Below are positions 10,352 through 19,325 of a stretch of 43,339 bases of DNA, in pieces. The position numbers and the translations under genes are program-made. The stretch is from Stentor coeruleus. Taxonomy: Eukaryota; Ciliophora; Heterotrichea; Heterotrichida; Stentoridae. Every line of letters starts with the position of its first letter. Positions within the stretch are counted from its first letter, which is position 1. Under the pieces are notes generated by a model. It was not told where the DNA came from and did no database searches. It saw nothing but the letters and a program-made list of their open reading frames with translations. The DNA lies in contig MPUH01000609.1 of NCBI GenBank assembly GCA_001970955.1, forward strand, positions 1 to 43,339, read 5' to 3'.

Positions 10352-10756
10352 ATGAAAGGCTTAATCAAAAATCAAGTTTCGATCTCAAGAGATGTAAAAG
10401 TTGAAGAAATTGTTGATGCTTATGTTAGAAGTTCTGATAAAAAATTTAGATGCAACCTTTGCTCTAAGAATTTTTCATCAAAGCACTGTCTCAAAGAGCA
10501 TGGATACACTCATTCCAACGAAAGACCATATTCATGCAATTTCTGTCGTAAAATTTTCAAGCATGCCAGTCAGTTATCACTACATAAAAAAACCCACCGA
10601 GTTAAAGCGGACTTATCATGGCCTAAGCTCACTGACTTGCTTAAAAATCAAATTTTAGTCCCTGTTTTGCTAGATATAGTCCCTCAGATTGTTAGTTTGC
10701 CTCCAATTTCAAAACCTCAGGATTTTAGTTTACCTAAAATTAATATATTGTTCTAA
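10352..10756 (+). CDS. Small two-finger C2H2 zinc-finger protein
   Basis: 134 aa. Residues about 36-56 and 64-84 form two classical C2H2 fingers (CNLCSKNF...H...H, linker SNERPYSC, CNFCRKIF...H...H). The linker is close to the TGERP type that joins DNA-binding fingers. Predicted nuclear nucleic-acid-binding protein, probably a transcription factor. The C-terminal 45 residues are proline/leucine-rich and unassigned. Two fingers in tandem are the minimum for specific DNA binding; the target is unknown. The gene is convergent with the minus-strand gene that ends at 11715. Confidence 0.85.
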   Translation: MKGLIKNQVSISRDVKVEEIVDAYVRSSDKKFRCNLCSKNFSSKHCLKEHGYTHSNERPYSCNFCRKIFKHASQLSLHKKTHRVKADLSWPKLTDLLKNQILVPVLLDIVPQIVSLPPISKPQDFSLPKINILF

Positions 10757-11582
10757 AACTCTTGATGTTAGGACTTGGAGTAGAATATAAGGTAGAAATA
10801 AACTTTTATAAAATCAAGCTTTTATCAAAGAGAAACAATATAATAAATGAATGATTATTTGATATGATGATATTAATACATTATAATAAAATTCTTATAG
10901 CAAATATACCAAGAACAGGGTTTTTGCTTGTTATACTTTCTAGATTTTTTTCGAAGCTTTTTTTAAGTAATAATTCTATGGCTATGATAAAAACCTAAAC
11001 TAATTAGATTAAGTTTAACTATGGAATTTAGTTTTCCCAATATTTTTTTCTTATACTTTTTGAATTATGTTTTATTTTAAAGGAGCATAAATTATAGCTT
11101 TCCTATATCAGTTCTCTTATTGGGCTACTGAAAGTCCAAATTTTTATTACCAAAAATATTATAACCTTATACATCATAGAATCTGATGTAAAAATTTTTA
11201 AGCCTTTCTGATCGAAGATTTAATTGGTATTTTAGTATAAAAGGAGGATTTTGTATGTAAAAGCTTTTTACTCATAAAGATTCTTCAAAGTTTTATCAGT
11301 ACTAATAGAAATAAAAGCATAACACTCTAGGATAAAAAAAATTATTTCTTTATGATAAAACAAGCATGTACTGATTTTTAGAGATTTTAATAATCCGTCC
11401 TAAAAATATTTAGCTTTCATAAACCTAAATCCATCATATAAACTACTTTTTATTAGCATATACAACAAAATCATAAATTATATACAAATTCTCATATAAA
11501 AGTGCCTACTTGTCAATAAATACTTTACCATGTTATAATTTTAACTCTATATATTTTATAATAAACTAATATAAATAACTAG
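10757..11582. other. Convergent spacer, no gene seen
   Basis: Mixed AT-rich sequence between the 3' ends of two convergent genes, G-richer at the left and C-richer from about 11400. No RNA gene or long frame seen. Confidence 0.55.
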
Positions 11583-11812
11583 CATTTATACCATAAACTT
11601 AAAACTTAGCCACTTTACCTTCATTCCTATTGCTAAAGCACAAGTACTCATTTTCTGATATATCAGTGTTATCACTAAAATCTATCTCGCTGAGGTNACA
11701 TTTATACCATAAACTTAAAACTTAGCCACTTTACCTTCATTCCTATTACTAAAGCACAAGTACTCATTTTCTGATATATCAGTGTTATCACTAAAATCTA
11801 TCTCGCTGAGGT
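11583..11812. repeat. Direct duplication flanking N at 11697 (assembly joint)
   Basis: 11583-11696 and 11699-11812 are near-identical, with one G/A difference. The joint duplicates the 3' end of the minus-strand gene that follows. Confidence 0.9.
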
Positions 11813-13230
11813 TTTTCCTAAACTCTCTTCCGTTTTTCCTAAAGAACTTTTCTAATNTTTTTCCTAAACTCTCTTCCGTTTTTCCTAAAGAACTTTTCTA
11901 ATAAAGTATTTTTACAGTCTTTATGATAAGAGTAATCCATTGACAGGTCTAATTTTTTTGGGCTTTGGACTTTTTTGTTATAATTTTCTATTCCTATACA
12001 AGGTTCAAGTAATTCAATTTCCCTTATATTCTCAGGAATATTTTGTATAGCTTCAACATATTCTACAAAGGCTAAAGCTGAATCTTCAGCATTTTGTACA
12101 TTGTTTAAACCTGGTGAGATTATAGAAAAGTCTATGTTTTCAGGTTCAATTTCTTGTTTGGTTGCTAGGATATTCCTTGTACGTTTTGGGGCTTTTAAGT
12201 TTTCAAAAGTTTTCTGGGTTTTGGTTTTATCATTTGGCTTAGGGTTTTCATTTTCATCTGACTTGTAAGTGTCGTTAGGAGTCAGAAGTCCAAAAAGCCC
12301 ATAAATTTCTATAAGCAACGATTTAATAAGTTCATTTTGAGGACTTATTGGAGCATCTTTAGCTGTTTTATAATAATAAAATGAGACAGCGATTTTTTCT
12401 ATATAAAAATTACCTTTATCAACATGCTCATCTTTTAATAAAAAAGGTAGGTTTTTTATTGTTTTAACAGCAATACCAGGGTTCGCTAAAAATTTCTCCA
12501 TAGTTTCGACAACCTGTGTGATTTTCAATGGATGTTTTTTATCGATTATCCCAACAATAACAAGTAAAGCACTATAAAAACTTGCATCATTTATATTTGG
12601 ATGTATATCATTAACAGCCCTAATATTAAATTTAGCCAAGATTTTCTCTAAGTTTTTATCGTTATCATTAACTCGTCGTATATTACGACTTGAATAAAGC
12701 CCAGGGTTACTAATATTATCTTGTACTGTATCTATTTTCTTAGTAAAAGCAGGGATTTGTTTTGATCTTTTAGTTTCTTCTTTGGTTTTATGTTTGAAAT
12801 TGTTTGGCAAATTTTCAAAGTCTTTTTTCCTATTAAAAGTTTCTGCTTTTGGCGTTTTTTCTGTTTTGGATGTGTTTTTTAAAGCACTTCCTAGAAGTTC
12901 TGAGGTTTTTGATGGGGTTGTTACTAGGCCACAAGATGGGGTAAGGGTTTTATTTGCAGAAGATTCTAAGAAAGTTTTTTTGGGCTCTTTACTATTAATC
13001 CTTATTGGAGATAATGGCTTTTGAACTGATTTTAGTGGCATCATAAGTCTTTCTAAGCTCATTGGCTTACCGAATTGTCGACGGATTTGAGCTTCAAGGC
13101 TTCGGGTTGATCTTGATGTTACTATAGACTTATCTCTTTTCATTCCACTTTGGATTAGTTTTGTTCTTGAGGATAACCTATCGGTTTTTATCTCAGAATT
13201 CTTCCTTATTTGAACGAGTTCTTCTTCCAT
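11715..13230 (-). CDS. Unknown basic protein (frame broken only by assembly joint)
   Basis: The frame is open from 13230 to the N at 11857. If the 46-bp duplication (45 bp plus N) is treated as an artefact, it continues without a stop to TAA at 11717-11715. That gives about 489 aa, and the length is then an exact multiple of three. The N-terminal ~190 residues are basic and low-complexity (Arg/Lys/Ser/Thr-rich, e.g. SRSTRSLEAQIRRQFGKPM), likely disordered. Residues about 195-310 look helical and globular (DASFYSALLVIVGIIDKKHP). The tail is acidic. I recognise no family. A cytoskeleton- or chromatin-associated role would fit the composition but is a guess. The duplication explains why a naive reading ends prematurely at 11839. 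Confidence 0.7.
11812..11902. repeat. Direct duplication flanking N at 11857 (assembly joint)
   Basis: Identical 45-bp copies at 11812-11856 and 11858-11902 around one N. It shifts the reading frame of the overlapping minus-strand gene. Confidence 0.9.
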
Positions 13231-13675
13231 TTTTTAATATCTTAACGAAACAAATTCAAATATTCGAAAAATTCTTAGAAATCTTTGTAGCCGGTTTTTT
13301 AAGGGGATTTTATTTGTTTGAAGAAATTTTATCAAAGGATTTTGTGTGGAGATTAGGTTTTTATGATGATTTGGAAAGTGTTGTTTAGGTAAAAAAAATT
13401 TAAAAATTATATATGAACCTTTATGAATATGCTAACTTATGCTAATTTCTTATTATTTTATTATTATAAATAGTATGTATTTTCTTTTCTTAATTTAATC
13501 AACTCTTCCTAGAAAAAAATCTACCTTCAAGCATTTTACCAAAAATATCAATCTAAGACACCTAAACCCTTATCTCATTATCATAAAATCATCAGATTCT
13601 TCATAAAACACGAAAATTCCTCATCTAAAATTAAAAAATCCTAATTTCATTAAGCTAATATTAAAACATAAACTA
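13231..13675. other. Spacer between two minus-strand genes
   Basis: AT-rich, C-rich on the plus strand from about 13500. A 75-codon plus-strand frame over 13161-13388 runs antisense into the neighbouring gene and has no features; not called. Confidence 0.55.
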
Positions 13676-14362
13676 TTAGCTTTTAACTTCCTCATCATCT
13701 TTCTTACCTTGTTTAATCATATGGTTTTTCTCATGTGCCGCAAGGTTACTTGACTGAGTAAATCTTTTTAAACACCCAGGGTATGAGCATTGATAAGGTT
13801 TATCCCCAGTATGAGTTCTCAAATGGGTACGTAGATTAAAATCCAATGAAAATTTCTTAGAACAATATTGGCACTCATAAGGTCTTTCTCCAGTATGTAC
13901 CAACTGATGTCTTCTAAGCTTTGAATTATCTAAAAACTTCTTCCCACATCCTTCATAAGTACACAAAAACTGCTTCTCTCCATGTGTACTTGCATGTTTT
14001 TTCAGTGACCCTGAGTCATTAAATTCCTTACCACAGTCTTCGATTTTGCATTTATACACCTTTGGGGCCATTTTTTCTTCTTCCAACTGCATTTCTTCTT
14101 CAATTTCATCCAACGCAACCCATTTCTGTAACCAAATTTCCCCACCATGATCTAATACATTACTATACAGCACCCATCTTTTTTCCCAATGTTTAGCCCT
14201 ATTCATCAAATCTAACATAGACTCTTTAGGATTATCAATTATCGGTTTTAAACTCCTTCTTGGTTCATTTATCATATCTTTATCAGAAGATGTTCCCCCT
14301 AACTTTTTATTCCCACCCTTAGGTGTTGATGCTATATTGAGTTTGATTTTCAGGTCACCCAT
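13676..14362 (-). CDS. YY1-like C2H2 zinc-finger transcription factor
   Basis: 228 aa with four tandem C2H2 fingers starting at C105, C134, C164 and C192, and a lysine-rich tail. Fingers 2-4 are strikingly similar to the YY1/REX1 family: KLRRHQLVHTGERP, then FSLDFNLRTHLRTHTGDKP, then FTQSSNLAAH. The FSLDFNLRTH stretch is a family signature and contacts DNA in YY1. The N-terminal 100 residues include a short conserved-looking HGGEIWLQKW and an acidic helix (EEEMQLEEE). Predicted nuclear sequence-specific DNA-binding regulator. It starts only 19 bp from the oppositely oriented Mago nashi start codon, so the two genes must share a promoter. Very confident in the fingers; the YY1 orthology is a strong similarity call without a search. 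Confidence 0.93.
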   Translation of the reverse strand: MGDLKIKLNIASTPKGGNKKLGGTSSDKDMINEPRRSLKPIIDNPKESMLDLMNRAKHWEKRWVLYSNVLDHGGEIWLQKWVALDEIEEEMQLEEEKMAPKVYKCKIEDCGKEFNDSGSLKKHASTHGEKQFLCTYEGCGKKFLDNSKLRRHQLVHTGERPYECQYCSKKFSLDFNLRTHLRTHTGDKPYQCSYPGCLKRFTQSSNLAAHEKNHMIKQGKKDDEEVKS

Positions 14363-14381
14363 TTTTTATAATAATATTTAG
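14363..14381. promoter_or_regulatory. 19-bp divergent promoter/5'UTR region
   Basis: Sequence tttttataataatatttag is all that separates the ATG of the YY1-like gene (minus) from the ATG of Mago nashi (plus). It is TATA-like and must, with adjacent coding DNA, serve both genes. Confidence 0.6.
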
Positions 14382-14825
14382 ATGGAAGGAGAGGAATTTT
14401 ATTTAAGGTATTTTGTTGGACATAGAGGTCGATATGGTCATGAGTTTTTAGAGTTTGAAATCACATCAAATGGTCGTTTACGTTATGCGAATAACTCTAA
14501 TTATAGAAGTGATGGGCTAATAAGACGTGAAGTTTATGTTAATGATATAGTCATTGATGATATAAAACGTATGGTTGAAGAGTCTGAGATTTTGAATCAA
14601 GACGACTCTAGATGGCCGGATCATGGTTCTGCAGGTCGACAGGAGCTGGAGATCAAATCAGGAAATGAACATATTTGTTTTGTTACAAGCAAAATCGGGA
14701 GCTTTAATGATGTCCAACAAAGTCATGACCCAGCAGGTATGCGTGTGCTGTATTATTTCGTCCAGAACATAAAATGCTTAGTTTTTTCACTGATTAACTT
14801 GAATTTCCGAGTCAAGCCTGTGTAA
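14382..14825 (+). CDS. MAGOH: Mago nashi, exon junction complex core subunit
   Basis: 147 aa, the usual length of Mago (146-148 aa), and collinear over its whole length: [21 protein letters not shown] near the N terminus, [21 protein letters not shown]-type segment (VTSKIGSF), RVLYYFVQ, and a C terminus ending KPV. Mago pairs with Y14 in the exon junction complex deposited on spliced mRNA in the nucleus, and acts in mRNA export, localisation and decay. A well-conserved copy in a genome with 15-nt introns is of interest for how the complex is loaded. The stop is certain because the family ends here. The next gene begins 13 nt later on the same strand. Confidence 0.98.
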   Translation: MEGEEFYLRYFVGHRGRYGHEFLEFEITSNGRLRYANNSNYRSDGLIRREVYVNDIVIDDIKRMVEESEILNQDDSRWPDHGSAGRQELEIKSGNEHICFVTSKIGSFNDVQQSHDPAGMRVLYYFVQNIKCLVFSLINLNFRVKPV

Positions 14826-14838
14826 TAATAAGTATTAT

Positions 14839-15453
14839 ATGGTTAAAACAAGTCTTCAAGCTGCTGAAGCTATTCATTTTGCATATAGAAACACTTTAGC
14901 TATACCTTTAGAAGTTCTTGGATTTGTTAAGAATAATATAAGAACACATAACCCTGACCATTTGTCTGCAATGATATATTATTCAGCTTTAGCTGGATGT
15001 TTTGATAATGATCTTTGGGGACTTTATGAAATGCAGATTGCTAGGACTAATATATGTAAAATCATGGGGTTGATGTCTTTATTAAAAACATGTGAAGGAT
15101 TTGCTTTAAGACCTGGGGATAATTTTGAAGTTTTTGATAGAGTTCAGGGTGTACTTGATGAGAAAATTGATTTAGAGATGTGTGGGGTTAAAGAACTTGC
15201 GAGTTTTGTTCATTGTTTTACTGTTGTAGACCATGTGACTAAACCTTTTTTTGATAAGCTTATTGATAAGGTATATGATTTACGTAAAGATTTAACTAGT
15301 GATGTGGCGGTAAAAGTCCTTTGGAGTTTGAGTGTGTGTGGGTATAAAGACCATTTAACGAGATTTTGTATAAAAGTTATAGAGGAAAACAGAAATCATC
15401 TTAGTCCTTGTGAGAATAGACATTTTAGATGGGCTATGAGTAATTTACGATAA
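14839..15453 (+). CDS. Alpha-helical repeat protein, possibly FASTK/heptatricopeptide-like
   Basis: 204 aa, all-helical by eye, with repeated helix pairs (ELASFVHCFTVVDHV...FFDKLIDKVYDL, DVAVKVLWSLSVCGYKDH). The pattern of short helix pairs with Leu/Ala/Gly spacing resembles the helical repeats of FASTK-type and heptatricopeptide proteins that bind organellar RNA, but no RAP domain is present. The assignment is tentative. The ATG at 14839 lies 13 nt after the Mago stop. The next in-frame ATG is about 44 codons downstream and would remove well-formed helices, so the upstream start is preferred. No targeting sequence is obvious. Confidence 0.75.
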   Translation: MVKTSLQAAEAIHFAYRNTLAIPLEVLGFVKNNIRTHNPDHLSAMIYYSALAGCFDNDLWGLYEMQIARTNICKIMGLMSLLKTCEGFALRPGDNFEVFDRVQGVLDEKIDLEMCGVKELASFVHCFTVVDHVTKPFFDKLIDKVYDLRKDLTSDVAVKVLWSLSVCGYKDHLTRFCIKVIEENRNHLSPCENRHFRWAMSNLR

Positions 15454-15746
15454 TTAGTATTAGTTAGGAATTATATATATTTCATATAATAGCTTTAATA
15501 TTTGTTATAAGATATAAAACGATTCAAAAAAACCTTTAAGCAATACCTAGTCCACATTTTTTTAATGTTAAAAATTGAAAATCTCCTCATAAACAACATT
15601 ACCTTCATCTATCCATCCAATAAAATAATCATATTAAATTCTCACTTATACAAATAAACCTAAAAACCCTTTTTATATTCTAAACATTATTAACAACAAT
15701 TTTTAAGATCCCTTTTATTATTTAATAATTCTCATATATAACTATT
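15454..15746. other. Convergent spacer with inverted repeat at the skew switch
   Basis: Short 3'-3' spacer. ATTATAT (15470-15476) faces ATATAAT (15484-15490) just where the plus strand turns from G-rich to C-rich. The repeat is AT-only, so its significance is low. Confidence 0.5.
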
Positions 15747-16541
15747 TTATGCAAACAAGTCTAAAAACTCACTCTGAAGATTAGAAAAAATAGTCAAGTT
15801 TTTTCCTTTGCTACTTGACCTTTTTGATATCTCATAAGGACTATTAACCGTATTATTAGCACTTGAAGGACCCTGCCCAGTCTCATTTTTCCTTTGACTA
15901 AATACAAAATTAATGTTTTTACCGTTATTTTTAGCCGACCAAGCCCTAAAACTTATGTTTTTATCACCACTTTGTTTAGTTTTTTTTACTTTTACTGAGC
16001 CAGTTCTATCTTTTTCCTTATTTTTCCCATATATTTCATCAAGTAATGAAAAATGCAAAGGCTGACTCATAGAAAACCCTTTATTTACAGGTGTTGAGTC
16101 CATAGAATGATAGTCTTTTGTCCCAGGAGGTAATTCTAAATCAATAGCTTTAGGTGGAGTTTTATGTCTTGAAGGAGGTCTAGGTTGTTTTCTTATAATC
16201 CTTATAGGTTTTCTGATTATTTTCGATTTTTCATCTAAGTCGAAAATATTTTCGCTTTGACGACATGGAGGACGGGAGTTTTTTGTATATGCTTTCCCAT
16301 GGTTTTCTATAAATATTTGATGTTTTGAATATAAATCTGATCTTAAAATAGCTCGTATTGGCTTAGATCTTGGAGAAATTCCTGGGTTTTTTGATGATAA
16401 AGTTAATGAAGGTTTTATTGTTGATGGGGTTGAGTGTGGATGAGAGGATTGCTTAGTAGAAGGTCTTTGTAATAATTACTGTTTTTTTGAATCGTTTGGT
16501 TGAGATTGAAACTCTTCATTGTGTGGCATTTTATTCTTCAT
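15747..16541 (-). CDS. Unknown basic, disordered protein with one 15-nt intron
   Basis: Exon 1 is 16541-16480 and exon 2 is 16464-15747, joined across a 15-nt intron (16479-16465). Without splicing the frame meets a TAA right at the intron start. With splicing it is open for 259 codons. The product is rich in Lys, Ser, Pro and Asn, with short basic motifs (SKIIRKPIRIIRKQP, PRPPSRHKTPPK) and no recognisable domain; likely disordered. The start ATG at 16541 is the first of the spliced frame. An unspliced model would begin at 16103 and lose more than half the protein. The upstream 16542-16700 region is G-rich on the plus strand, as upstream of other minus genes here. Confidence 0.8.
16465..16479 (-). 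other. 15-nt spliceosomal intron
   Basis: Minus-strand sequence GTAATTATTACAAAG interrupts a CAA codon after CA. Removing it restores a 259-codon frame and skips an in-frame TAA. Its length and GT...AG ends match the other intron at 23516-23530. Confidence 0.85.
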
Positions 16542-17242
16542 TGTTAGGTTGGTGTGGGTTTTATAATAGTCATTAGGTTATGAATAGGCTTTAAAATAAT
16601 TTTTTTTTGATGGGATGTTGATAAGTGGATATAGGAAGAAGATTTTTAATTTAAAAGTCCCTAGTATAAATTTTTAAAATAAGTTAGGGATACGGATATA
16701 CTTTAAATCTGAGTATCTTCTTTAAAACTTTTAGATTTCAAATACTAAATAAAATACCCTTTTAGTTAAGTTAATCAATAAAAAATGTTTTTTGTTTATG
16801 CAATAAGGCCATAGAAAATTCTAAGAATTTTTAACTATTAAAAGCATAGCCAAATGTTTACCTAATTACTTTAAAGTTATAAAATTTTCATGCATTTATA
16901 AATTTCGTTACATCATCGAAAACAACCATGGTTTTATCAACACTTTCCTAAATCCCATCTCAAAAACTGTCTTCCTTCCCTACAAACATATAATAAATTA
17001 CCCTAACTCTAAAAAATCATTATAATTTCATAAACAATATTTCCTATCAATCTAATCCCTGTACTTATAAAACCAATAATATAAAATATTCATAATACTG
17101 ATTATCAAATTCTAAACATCTCCAAACATACAAATCTTAACATTTCATACATTTTTTCTCAGATTTTTTTCCATTTTATGGTTTTATTAAAGCATCCATT
17201 TAGCTTGCTAAACATAAAAAGTCTATTAATTGAACATTATAA
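16542..17242. other. Divergent promoter spacer
   Basis: About 700 bp between a minus and a plus gene. G-rich to about 16700 and C-rich from about 16900, with no gene seen. Confidence 0.6.
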
Positions 17243-18361
17243 ATGGGAACTTGTACTTTTATAGGTAATAAAACAACAAAATCAGTTTTTGAGTCATTAT
17301 CATTAAATAGACCAAAAGACAAAACTCCAATCACCCCAGGACTTAACATATGTTTTGAGCCAAAAATGCTTAAGTTAAAAAAAAACACTAAAAATCCAAG
17401 GGAAGATTTTCAAGTTGAAGGATTTTTTTCATCACCATCAGAAGACCCTTTCGCTGAAAAGCCTTTAACATTTAAAGGTAATAGTAAATCAAACGAAAAT
17501 TTCATACAAAGCAATATCAGTATATCATGTCGCAGAGGTCTAAAGGAAAGTTATAATCAAGACAATTTTTTTTTAGTCTCCAAGCCACATTTATTAATCG
17601 CTGGGGTATTTGATGGTTATGGTCTATACGGACACATAATTGCATCATTAGGTCGTAAACTTCTTCCTGAGTACTTGATTTCTGACCTAGAAATTTCTAA
17701 CAATCCAATATTTTCACTTGAGTATTCCTTTAGAAAAACCCAAAAAGAAATTGTTTTAAAATGCTCAGAAACAGGAAATGATTGTTTAAATTCTGGTTGT
17801 TCAGCTGCAGTGATTATTATAATCAACTCATCTCTATATACAGCTCATATTGGGAATTGTAGGGTTTACTTATCAAAATTATTTAAGACTAACCTTGTGA
17901 CAATACTTTTAACTAAAGATCATGATTATCAAGATCCAAATGAAAATTCTCGTATACGGAAATTTTTAAGCGTTTCAATGCCTTTGGCTAAATCTCATCT
18001 AAAACCAAAGATTTTTCATAATAAAAATCATAGTAAGTTAGAGGATATAGAAAAAAATACTAGTAATTGTCTTTGGTCACTTACTGTGACAAGAGCTTTT
18101 GGTGACTTAAAAAATGTGGAATTTGGAGTTATTTCTGAACCTTTTATTAGTGAAAATAAACTTTTAGGGAATGAAATTGCTGTGATTTTATGCACTGAAG
18201 GAACTTGGAAGTATGTTGAAACAACAGATATATCGAGAATTATTAAAAATTATGAAATTGAAAATTCGGGTAATGTTTTGGCTAATCTAGCCTGGAGTAA
18301 GTGGATAGAACAGTGTTTAGATTTAGTTGAGGATATAACTAATGTAGTTATTCCTTTATAA
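17243..18361 (+). CDS. Degenerate PP2C-like protein (candidate pseudophosphatase)
   Basis: 372 aa, clearly a paralogue of the PP2C at 6249-7319: same MGTC start, same NQDNF, same C-terminal VIPL and aligned motifs throughout. Key sites have changed. DGHG is DGYG (124-127), GDSR is GNCR (204-207, Asp to Asn at a third-metal-type position), and SDG is TEG (318-320, Asp to Glu at a core metal ligand). The final ED at 363-364 keeps one ligand. In addition, the segment between the KDH and TRAFGD motifs is enlarged and rich in Lys/His/Asn. The frame is intact, so selection maintains the protein. It may bind phosphoproteins without hydrolysing them, or work with altered metal use. N-myristoylation at Gly2 and palmitoylation at Cys4 are predicted. 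Loss of activity is inference. Confidence 0.93.
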   Translation: MGTCTFIGNKTTKSVFESLSLNRPKDKTPITPGLNICFEPKMLKLKKNTKNPREDFQVEGFFSSPSEDPFAEKPLTFKGNSKSNENFIQSNISISCRRGLKESYNQDNFFLVSKPHLLIAGVFDGYGLYGHIIASLGRKLLPEYLISDLEISNNPIFSLEYSFRKTQKEIVLKCSETGNDCLNSGCSAAVIIIINSSLYTAHIGNCRVYLSKLFKTNLVTILLTKDHDYQDPNENSRIRKFLSVSMPLAKSHLKPKIFHNKNHSKLEDIEKNTSNCLWSLTVTRAFGDLKNVEFGVISEPFISENKLLGNEIAVILCTEGTWKYVETTDISRIIKNYEIENSGNVLANLAWSKWIEQCLDLVEDITNVVIPL

Positions 18362-19325
18362 AATTTAGTTTTAATTAGGTTTATTTTATAAAAGAAACGA
18401 TTTTCGCTGGAATTATAATGGAAGTTCTAGTATAGTTTTTTTTAGATTTAAAGTTGGAAGTTTTTATAAAAGAAAAAAATCAAAGATTTTTTTGAATGAA
18501 TTTGTTTGGATGAAGTAGAAGATGGTAGAGAATTTGTTTTAAAATTTTAGGTTTGGATAATGAAATTTTTTAGGAGGAGAAAAGAAAACTTTGGAAAATG
18601 GTTTTAAGTGAAAAAATGATTGATGAGGTAAGAGGATTGCTTTGTTGGAGGCTTTAGATTTTATAGGATGAGGATATTGAAAAGAAGTGGAGAGAGGGAA
18701 GATGGTATGAGATTGCTTAGATTAGTTAGGTAATTATATGGAAATATGAGCTAAAATAGTTTTTTTATAAGAAAACTGGGAATTAAAATTTATAAGGTTT
18801 ATATTTCGATGATTTGCATGGATTTATAACTATTAAATATTTAGATTATAGTAGGGACAATAATTTTGTGCCAAAAAATATTTCTCTACTATATCTATGT
18901 ATATATTTTCATACCGAAGTTTCTTACTAAAGCATATCCGCAAACCTTAAAAATTAAAAAAAGTACCCTAAATTCAATAAATCTTTTAGTTCAAAATATC
19001 ACAGTTGATTATTTTCTATATAATTTATCATTTTTTCTCATCAACCTAAACATTATTTATTCCTTTATTTTTATCATTTATTCCACTCAATCCATAAAAT
19101 AAATCCTACAAAAAAAAAATCCTCTAACCTCTAACATAAAACATAAAAATTCCTTAAATCAAAATCAAAATTTCCCCCCAAAAACCACAGTAAATCCACT
19201 CTAACAAAATCAAAACACAACCCATTAAAAAACTCTTCTTAATCTCAACAAAATCCTATAAACCTTCAAAAATAGCTTTCAAAACCAAGTTCTCACCTAC
19301 AAAAAAAAAATACATAATAATACAT
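18362..19325. other. Tandem-gene spacer with skew switch and hairpin
   Basis: Left half (to about 18840) is G-rich; right half (from about 18900) is C-rich on the plus strand. At the boundary an inverted repeat joins 18842-18854 and 18886-18897: 12 pairs with one bulged T. A 78-codon frame at 18866-19102 is spacer-like and not called. Confidence 0.65.
18842..18897. repeat. Inverted repeat at spacer skew switch
   Basis: TAGATTATAGTAG (18842-18854) pairs with CTACTATATCTA (18886-18897), 12 bp with a single-base bulge and a 31-nt loop. Confidence 0.6.

Noticed and set aside
11583..11812. Possible true tandem repeat or duplicated 3' end of a gene
   Set aside because: A single N sits exactly between the copies, as at eight other sites, so an unmerged contig overlap is the simpler reading.
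13161..13388. 75-codon plus-strand frame
   Set aside because: Antisense to the start of a real minus-strand gene; Phe/Leu-rich as expected of antisense reading.
14820..14838. Intron joining Mago nashi to the next frame
   Set aside because: No GT...AG of 15-16 nt fits, and Mago ends at its normal C terminus.
18866..19102. 78-codon plus-strand frame
   Set aside because: Lies wholly in a C-rich spacer and reads as low-complexity Ile/Phe/Leu/Tyr.
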